This document shows, one piece after another, positions 6,475-10,700 of a DNA stretch of 10,700 nt. The stretch's first letter is position 1. Each line of letters opens with the position of its first letter. A program made the position numbers and the translations under genes. The notes below the pieces were generated by a model that ran no database searches, had not been told where the DNA came from, and worked only from the letters and a program-made list of their open reading frames with translations. The stretch is from a bacterium (GTDB lineage: Bacteria > Bacillota_I > Bacilli_A > RF39 > UBA660), in assembly GCA_029007685.1 (NCBI GenBank), contig JAQXIG010000077.1, positions 1 through 10,700 on the forward strand. The letters run 5' to 3'.

Positions 6475-6725
6475 CCATTTTTTTTAATAGTTACTACTGT
6501 ACTACCAATATTGAAAAAATCTAAATAAAATTTTTCTACTAGTCTATCACGTTTTAGTACTTCGTGTACAGTTTTTTTTAAAATACCAGTTCCTTTGCCA
6601 TGAATAATCACTACTTTTTGATTTTTCATACGATAATTATCGTAAATAAACTCTTTTACTAAGACCTTGGTTATTTCTCGATCCATCCCATGGAGATCTA
6701 GAGTTGGAGTATTCTTAAATATCAT
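6471..6725 (-). CDS. Stand-alone Smr-domain protein
   Basis: The 84-residue product is essentially one Smr (small MutS-related) domain. Visible motifs are LDLHG (9-13), the HGKGTG loop (42-47, in VVIIHGKGTGILK) and the C-terminal GSTVVTIKK strand. Smr domains occur at the C-terminus of MutS2 and as separate proteins; characterised members are nucleases acting on DNA or RNA, some linked to ribosome collision rescue. There is no MutS ATPase part here, and nothing indicates truncation. The ATG at 6725 overlaps the end of the kinase gene by 11 bases and has no clear ribosome site, so it is probably translated by coupling from the kinase message. No terminator separates it from the downstream operon. 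The domain call is firm; the substrate is unknown. Confidence 0.9.
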   Translation of the reverse strand: MIFKNTPTLDLHGMDREITKVLVKEFIYDNYRMKNQKVVIIHGKGTGILKKTVHEVLKRDRLVEKFYLDFFNIGSTVVTIKKNG

Positions 6726-7623
6726 AACTATGTTCTAATTCTAATACTTCTTTTAAAGATGGCATCGAGTTTTTTCCTCCGAGTTTGGTTACTGAGATTG
6801 CTCCTGCAATATTCGCTAGACGAATGCTACGATAGAGCGAGTAATCATTGCTAATAAAATAGGTAAAAGCTCCATGGAAAATATCTCCTGCTGCAGTCGA
6901 ATCTACTGGATTTGTAACTTTTAGTGTTGGAATGATCGTCATTTTACTTTCAATCTCTGTATAAGATCCAGCTTCTCCTAGTGTGATTACTATGGTATTA
7001 TGAAAATCATTTTTTAGTTTCTGATAAGCAGCTAATAATGTTTGAGGGTCTTTTACCTCGATTTTGACTTTGGTGTATTCTTCAGCAAAATCTTTGGAAC
7101 ATACTAGATATTTTACATAATTACATAATTCTACGATTGAATCTTTTAAGTTCCCAGCATCTAATACACTAATACAGGTTGGGTTTTCTAATAATACTTT
7201 TTTAGAAATGGTCGGTTCTTCACCATCTACTAAGACAACGTCGGGGTGGATGGTGATACTTTGACATTTTACTTCTTCGTTTTTATTTCTACTTACAATA
7301 ATAGTTCTAGAGCCGTTACTTGCGTTAGCTAAGATATAACTAGTAGTCGTATCAAACGTATTTGACACTTCTAAATAATCCATATTCGTTTTTACTTGTC
7401 GAAATTCCTCTTTAATTCTATTACCATATAAATCATTTCCAATGACACCAACAAAATGTGTTTCCATGTGCCATTTTGACAAAAGATAAGCAGCATTGGC
7501 AGCTGCTCCTCCCCCGCACTCTACACCTGGTTTAATTCTCATTTTTGTATTTTCAATTGGATAATGATCTACTGGTAAAGTAATATCATACGCTGCATGT
7601 CCAATACACATTACTTTTTTCAT
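6715..7623 (-). CDS. PfkB/ribokinase-family sugar or nucleoside kinase
   Basis: An ATP-dependent kinase of the PfkB fold, predicted cytosolic, phosphorylating a sugar, nucleoside or similar alcohol. From the ATG at 7623 it is 302 residues, the normal family length. The N-terminal glycine motif CGGGAAANAA (36-45) matches PfkB signature 1 for substrate binding. PVDSTAAGDIFHGAF (about 239-253) is signature 2, with the anion-hole segment AAGD and catalytic Asp near 247. The C-terminal AGAISVTKLGG resembles ribokinase-like proteins. The ATG at 7623 is preferred over in-frame GTG/ATG codons at 7632/7629 because AGGTGA (7634-7629) gives proper spacing only to it. It overlaps the Smr gene by 11 bases. 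No neighbouring catabolic gene reveals the substrate, so ribokinase, fructokinase or adenosine kinase activity cannot be separated. Confidence 0.92.
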   Translation of the reverse strand: MKKVMCIGHAAYDITLPVDHYPIENTKMRIKPGVECGGGAAANAAYLLSKWHMETHFVGVIGNDLYGNRIKEEFRQVKTNMDYLEVSNTFDTTTSYILANASNGSRTIIVSRNKNEEVKCQSITIHPDVVLVDGEEPTISKKVLLENPTCISVLDAGNLKDSIVELCNYVKYLVCSKDFAEEYTKVKIEVKDPQTLLAAYQKLKNDFHNTIVITLGEAGSYTEIESKMTIIPTLKVTNPVDSTAAGDIFHGAFTYFISNDYSLYRSIRLANIAGAISVTKLGGKNSMPSLKEVLELEHSYDI

Positions 7624-7640
7624 TTTCATCACCTATTTTC

Positions 7641-7649
7641 ATTATAGCA
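7641..7649 (-). promoter_or_regulatory. Putative extended -10 promoter of the kinase-Smr pair
   Basis: TGCTATAAT on the minus strand is an extended -10 element (TGn plus perfect TATAAT) placed directly after the T tract of the pmt terminator. No good -35 is visible. The transcript would begin near 7634, right at the AGGTGA ribosome site, giving an almost leaderless message. Confidence 0.6.
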
Positions 7650-7650
7650 A

Positions 7651-7680
7651 AAAAAAAATTATCTGAATATGATAATTCTT
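7651..7680 (-). terminator. Terminator after the O-mannosyltransferase gene
   Basis: On the minus strand AATTATC (7677-7671), a seven-base loop and GATAATT (7663-7657) form an AT-rich 7-bp stem that may extend by G-U and A-U pairs. A run of T follows at 7658-7649. It lies just after the pmt stop codon at 7688. Confidence 0.75.
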
Positions 7681-7687
7681 CTTTTTT

Positions 7688-9409
7688 TTAAAAAATCCAA
7701 CTACTAAACCAACGAAGACTATTGACATAATCTGTCGTGGTCATCATTCCGGATACTACGGGATAAAAACAGATAAACAATAACACTACAATTGCCACAT
7801 AGAATAGATATACACTATTATTTTTGATTTTTTCGGTAATCCACTTTATTAATGATACGATTGCTAACATTAGGAATGGAAGCACTGGGAAATAGTGATA
7901 CATAAACATTACTCTTCCAATCCATAGATATGGTAAAAAACAACATAGTACGAATGCTAAAATGAATAAATCTTCTTTTCGGCGATTCAGAATCGATTTT
8001 GCTAGTACAAAAAGTCCGGCCACAATTCCCCCCCACCAAATAGCAGGATTTCCAATTCCTACAATAGTTGATTTTATATTTCCACCATAATATCCAACGT
8101 AATACCATACTGGTTTCGCCATAATGGGCCAAGTATACCATTCAGATGAAAATGGATGAGTTTCGGTTAAATTAGAGTGGTAGCTAAACATATTTTTGGT
8201 TTGTTTAATAATACCAGTAATTCCCTCTACTTTACCAGGATATACTGCAGGGAATAATAAATAAGATGCGATGTAGATTATTAGTGGAACTACTATAAAA
8301 AATACGCAACATGATAATACAATTTTTAATGCATCCTTGTCTTTTTTTCTTTTTCCAGTATTATGATACACTAAGTGAGTAAAAAATACTATTGCTAATG
8401 CAAGGCCTGCATATAATCCTGTCCATTTGGTGGCGATGGCACAACCAATAAATAAACCAGATAAAAATAAATTTGTTAATTTTTTAGATAATGGATCTTT
8501 TTTCTTTAGTAAAATATATTGATACATAAATAATGCTGATAACATAATAAATAGTACTAAGAAACTATCTACAGTTCCCATTCTTGTTTGGGCAAAATGG
8601 AAACAATCAAATAGCATTAATAGACTAGCTAGTATTGCCCATTTTCTATTTTTGAAGACTCTTTTGGCTAAGATATAAATTACAGGAATCATGAAAATAC
8701 CTGCAATATTTCCCATCAAGCGATAAGCAAAGGTATTCATCCCAAATAGTAAAATAGGAATCATCATGATTAGCTTCCCTAGAGGTGGATGGACCCACTC
8801 ATTGGTTGGAATACCATGAATATATTCGTATGCACTTCTTGCAAAATAAATTTCGTCAAAGTAAGCACTGTTTTTATAGCTAATGGTCGATGGCACAGTA
8901 TCTGGTTCATCTAAAACTGGTGCACTTTGATCATCACTGGCTTTAGCTATTACTTTTTCACCATATTGATTATATAATTGAATTTCTCCTAAATAGCTAT
9001 TATCTTGTTTGGATACAAATTTGAAATATTGGTAACTTTGATCTAGTGGGATATCATACCATGAAAATACCATATTTTGTTCTAATGTAGTGATAAAGGT
9101 AAAATTAGAACCGTCATTTGATCCAAAAATATTATAATTACCTATTTCTGGTCCCGCATAAACTCTTGCCATCGAGATTTGTTCACTTTTTTCTAATTCA
9201 ATTCCAACTTCTGTTCCTTCTGCTTGGAAGTGATAAAAAGTTTGTGGATTTTCTAGAGTTCCTAAATTATGAAATGCTAGGATTGAGTATAGCAATACCA
9301 TCCCCCCCATAATGATCCAGTCATTTCTTTTTAATTTGTGATCATTATCTCTTAAATAAGATTTTACTTTTTTAAACCAAGTAACTTCTTCTGCTTTTTC
9401 TTTTTTCAT
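7688..9409 (-). CDS. Protein O-mannosyltransferase (PMT, GT39-type) with discoidin-like insertion
   Basis: Members of this multispanning family transfer mannose from a polyprenyl-phosphate donor to Ser/Thr of exported proteins. The product from ATG 9409 is 573 residues; AGGAGG at 9422-9417 lies seven bases upstream, so the longer in-frame start at 9436 is rejected. After TM1 (about 31-47) residues about 60-155 look like a discoidin/F5-8C-type domain (ARVYAGPEIGNYNIFGSNDG, FKFVSKQDNSYLGEIQLY). Then come the catalytic-loop motif YFDEIYFARSAYEYIHG (Asp185-Glu186), VHPPLGK (206-212), QTRMGTVDSFLVLF (about 274-287) and many further membrane helices. The C-terminal part has HSNLTETHPFSSEWYTWP, typical of the PMT C-terminal four-helix module. 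It has a putative promoter and its own terminator. The nearby Thr/Ser/Pro-rich surface protein is a possible acceptor (inference). Another polyprenyl-phosphate-sugar-dependent GT-C enzyme is the alternative. Confidence 0.88.
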   Translation of the reverse strand: MKKEKAEEVTWFKKVKSYLRDNDHKLKRNDWIIMGGMVLLYSILAFHNLGTLENPQTFYHFQAEGTEVGIELEKSEQISMARVYAGPEIGNYNIFGSNDGSNFTFITTLEQNMVFSWYDIPLDQSYQYFKFVSKQDNSYLGEIQLYNQYGEKVIAKASDDQSAPVLDEPDTVPSTISYKNSAYFDEIYFARSAYEYIHGIPTNEWVHPPLGKLIMMIPILLFGMNTFAYRLMGNIAGIFMIPVIYILAKRVFKNRKWAILASLLMLFDCFHFAQTRMGTVDSFLVLFIMLSALFMYQYILLKKKDPLSKKLTNLFLSGLFIGCAIATKWTGLYAGLALAIVFFTHLVYHNTGKRKKDKDALKIVLSCCVFFIVVPLIIYIASYLLFPAVYPGKVEGITGIIKQTKNMFSYHSNLTETHPFSSEWYTWPIMAKPVWYYVGYYGGNIKSTIVGIGNPAIWWGGIVAGLFVLAKSILNRRKEDLFILAFVLCCFLPYLWIGRVMFMYHYFPVLPFLMLAIVSLIKWITEKIKNNSVYLFYVAIVVLLFICFYPVVSGMMTTTDYVNSLRWFSSWIF

Positions 9410-9431
9410 TATATGGCCTCCTATATTATAT

Positions 9432-9440
9432 ATCATACCA
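9432..9440 (-). promoter_or_regulatory. Putative extended -10 promoter of the O-mannosyltransferase gene
   Basis: TGGTATGAT on the minus strand is an extended -10 element lying directly after the T tract of the preceding terminator, with no clear -35. Transcription would start near 9425, only a few bases before the AGGAGG site. A TATAAT at 9430-9425 is too close to the ribosome site to be the better choice. Confidence 0.5.
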
Positions 9441-9471
9441 AAAAAAGAACTATCTTGAAAGATAATTCTTT
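9437..9471 (-). terminator. Strong intrinsic terminator after the 215-residue gene
   Basis: On the minus strand AAAGAATTATCT (9471-9460), the loop TTCA and AGATAGTTCTTT (9455-9444) form a 12-bp stem with a single U-G wobble. Seven or more T follow. It lies 44 bases after the stop codon of the upstream gene. Confidence 0.88.
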
Positions 9472-9514
9472 GTTTTTTTTATGTATTAAGGGATGATTAT
9501 AAAAGTGAAAAATT

Positions 9515-10162
9515 TTAACATCTATAGAAAAAATCCTTGGTTTTAACGCTTTTTTTGACCAATACGGGAGATGGTATTTTATTTTCAAAATATTCAATTT
9601 TTTCTTCTAAAAACTTATCTAACATCAGAGCCTCATTATCAAATATTGTACGTTGTTCTGTTAGATCTGGAATCTCTACTTTATTAAAATGTTTTTGACA
9701 CTCAATCAACTTTTCTTTTTCGCTATTTACTTTTTCTAAATTGTCTTGTTTTTCAATACAAAGAGGCTTTAACCCCTTATAGATTTCTTGGTTATTTTTT
9801 AAATTTTCTGTAGCTTCTTCTTTCATAATCGATTTTAGATCTACGGCATTTTGAATCAGTAATTTCTTACACATTCGATACTTATCTAAAACAAACTTTG
9901 TAGTGCCTAATAAAGTAATAGATATTCCCCCTGCTATAAATGGTGATATTGGAATTAACAAGATATAGCATAGTGTCATAGCTATCGCTAACCCTTTCAA
10001 CTTTTGCTTTAAATCATGATATTTTATGATATTTTGATAAATGGTATTTTCCTTACTTAACGATAATAGTTCTTGATTCATATCATGTACTTCTTTCGTT
10101 AAATAGTTAGATTGTCTTATTAAATATTGTAATCGTTCATTATAATTTTGTTGTAAATTCAT
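9515..10162 (-). CDS. Membrane-hairpin protein with coiled-coil flanks; function unknown
   Basis: I do not recognise this 215-residue protein. Residues 1-56 are polar and heptad-like (QSNYLTKEVHDMNQELLSLS), probably a coiled coil. Residues about 57-92 hold two closely spaced hydrophobic segments (LAIAMTLCYILLIPISPF and IAGGISITLLGTTKF) separated by a short Pro/Gly turn, most likely a membrane hairpin. Residues about 93-195 are Lys/Glu-rich and again helical. The tail ends KTKDFFYRC, with a terminal Cys. With both ends on the same side, and Lys/Arg flanking the hairpin, the long helices are probably cytoplasmic. The ATG at 10162 has a GAGGG site six bases upstream. It has its own extended -10 promoter and a strong terminator, so it forms a single-gene unit, though ppdK read-through is possible. 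Confidence 0.8.
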   Translation of the reverse strand: MNLQQNYNERLQYLIRQSNYLTKEVHDMNQELLSLSKENTIYQNIIKYHDLKQKLKGLAIAMTLCYILLIPISPFIAGGISITLLGTTKFVLDKYRMCKKLLIQNAVDLKSIMKEEATENLKNNQEIYKGLKPLCIEKQDNLEKVNSEKEKLIECQKHFNKVEIPDLTEQRTIFDNEALMLDKFLEEKIEYFENKIPSPVLVKKSVKTKDFFYRC

Positions 10163-10186
10163 AGTATTCCCTCTTTCTTGCGTTGT

Positions 10187-10195
10187 ATTATAACA
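10187..10195 (-). promoter_or_regulatory. Extended -10 promoter of the 215-residue gene
   Basis: TGTTATAAT on the minus strand combines TGn with a perfect TATAAT; only a weak -35 (TTAGTC, 16 bases upstream) is present. The transcript would start near 10180, some 18 bases before the initiation codon. The same TGTTATAATAC sequence occurs in the surface-operon promoter. Confidence 0.65.
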
Positions 10196-10210
10196 TATCG
10201 CTATTACGGA

Positions 10211-10700
10211 CTAATTGTTCTCCTTTTCGCGTATAGCCGCTTGTGCAGCAGCAAGACGAGCTACTGGCACTCTGAATGGGCTACAAGATACATATGTTAA
10301 TCCTAGTTTATGACAGAACTCTACGCTAGCCGGATCTCCACCGTGTTCTCCGCAGATTCCAAGTTTGATATTAGGTCTAGTTAACTTTCCTTTGTCGATT
10401 GCTAGCTTCATTAATGATCCTACTCCTTCTTGATCAATCGTTGCAAACGGATCTTTTTCAAAGATTTTTCTATCATAATAATCTTCCAAGAATTTTCCGG
10501 CATCATCTCTAGAAAAGCCATAAACCATCTGAGTTAGATCGTTGGTTCCAAATGAGAAAAATTCGGCTTCTTCAGCAATTTGATCAGCAATTAGAGTAGC
10601 ACGAGGAATTTCAATCATTGTTCCCACAGAATACTCCAAAGTGATTCCAGAATTTCGAATCATTTCATCGGCTGTTTGACAAATGATATTTTTTACATAT
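10211..10700 (-). CDS. ppdK: Pyruvate, phosphate dikinase, C-terminal part (cut by window edge)
   Basis: PPDK interconverts pyruvate, ATP and phosphate with PEP, AMP and pyrophosphate. In anaerobes it often works in the glycolytic direction, yielding ATP from pyrophosphate. The last 162 residues are present; the frame stays open to base 10700 (upstream residues read [12 protein letters not shown]). They cover the end of the PEP/pyruvate-binding TIM barrel: [11 protein letters not shown] (metal-binding Glu near 10612), [12 protein letters not shown] (metal-binding Asp), [19 protein letters not shown] with the catalytic Cys (10354-10352) and [21 protein letters not shown] at the end. These motifs are those of PPDK rather than PEP synthase or enzyme I; in particular the GFSRDD and CSPFRVP segments fit PPDK. 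The gene ends in TAG with no terminator before the next gene. Confidence 0.96.
   Translation of the reverse strand, partial: YVKNIICQTADEMIRNSGITLEYSVGTMIEIPRATLIADQIAEEAEFFSFGTNDLTQMVYGFSRDDAGKFLEDYYDRKIFEKDPFATIDQEGVGSLMKLAIDKGKLTRPNIKLGICGEHGGDPASVEFCHKLGLTYVSCSPFRVPVARLAAAQAAIREKENN

Noticed and set aside
6471..6725. Remnant of a MutS2 gene
   Set aside because: The Smr domain is complete with its own ATG, and no MutS-like sequence precedes it; the upstream DNA encodes an intact kinase.
9410..9436. Longer O-mannosyltransferase start at ATG 9436
   Set aside because: The extra nine codons include the AGGAGG site itself, which is correctly spaced for the ATG at 9409.

Overview
The window comes from a low-GC, AT-rich bacterium, most likely a Bacillota (Firmicutes) member of the Bacilli/Erysipelotrichia type, possibly an uncultured gut lineage. 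The reasons are strong AGGAGG-type ribosome sites, consensus TTGACA/TATAAT promoters, an infC-rpmI-rplT operon with a Bacillus-style L20 leader, and a PPDK gene. UGA serves as a stop (the Smr gene ends in TGA) and Trp is encoded by TGG, so this is not a code-4 mollicute. The lineage call is inference. Every gene I can support lies on the minus strand, so transcription runs from high to low coordinates.

Layout in the direction of transcription. At 10700-10211 is the C-terminal part of pyruvate, phosphate dikinase. It is followed by a small unrecognised membrane protein with coiled-coil flanks (10162-9515) that has its own extended -10 promoter and a strong terminator. Next is a protein O-mannosyltransferase family enzyme with a discoidin-like insertion (9409-7688). 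It is flanked on both sides by similar terminator hairpins, each of which runs straight into a putative extended -10 promoter. Then comes a PfkB-family sugar/nucleoside kinase (7623-6715), overlapping by 11 bases a stand-alone Smr-domain protein (6725-6471).

At 6474-2291 is a self-contained two-gene operon with a perfect sigma-A promoter and a terminator that overlaps the last stop codon. It encodes two large proteins that I do not recognise and that are predicted to be exported. The first (540 aa) has an N-terminal membrane anchor, a Thr/Ser/Pro linker, three almost identical 36-residue Cys repeats and a Cys/Trp-containing C-terminal region. The second (818 aa) is acidic, with a membrane segment preceded by an unusual ~98-residue N-terminal domain. 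This pair is the best candidate for something undescribed. The nearby O-mannosyltransferase makes the Thr/Ser/Pro linker of the first protein a plausible glycosylation target (inference).

After a gene-free stretch (about 2290-2055), a perfect consensus promoter at 2007-1979 drives the translation-factor/ribosomal operon infC-rpmI-rplT. Its leader carries an L20-type transcription attenuator with an intrinsic terminator and a visible competing pairing. infC appears to start at a rare AUA codon. L20 carries a C-terminal extension ending in a Rho_N/SAP-like module. The window ends inside rpsB (ribosomal protein S2), which follows rplT after an 86-base leader containing a small hairpin.
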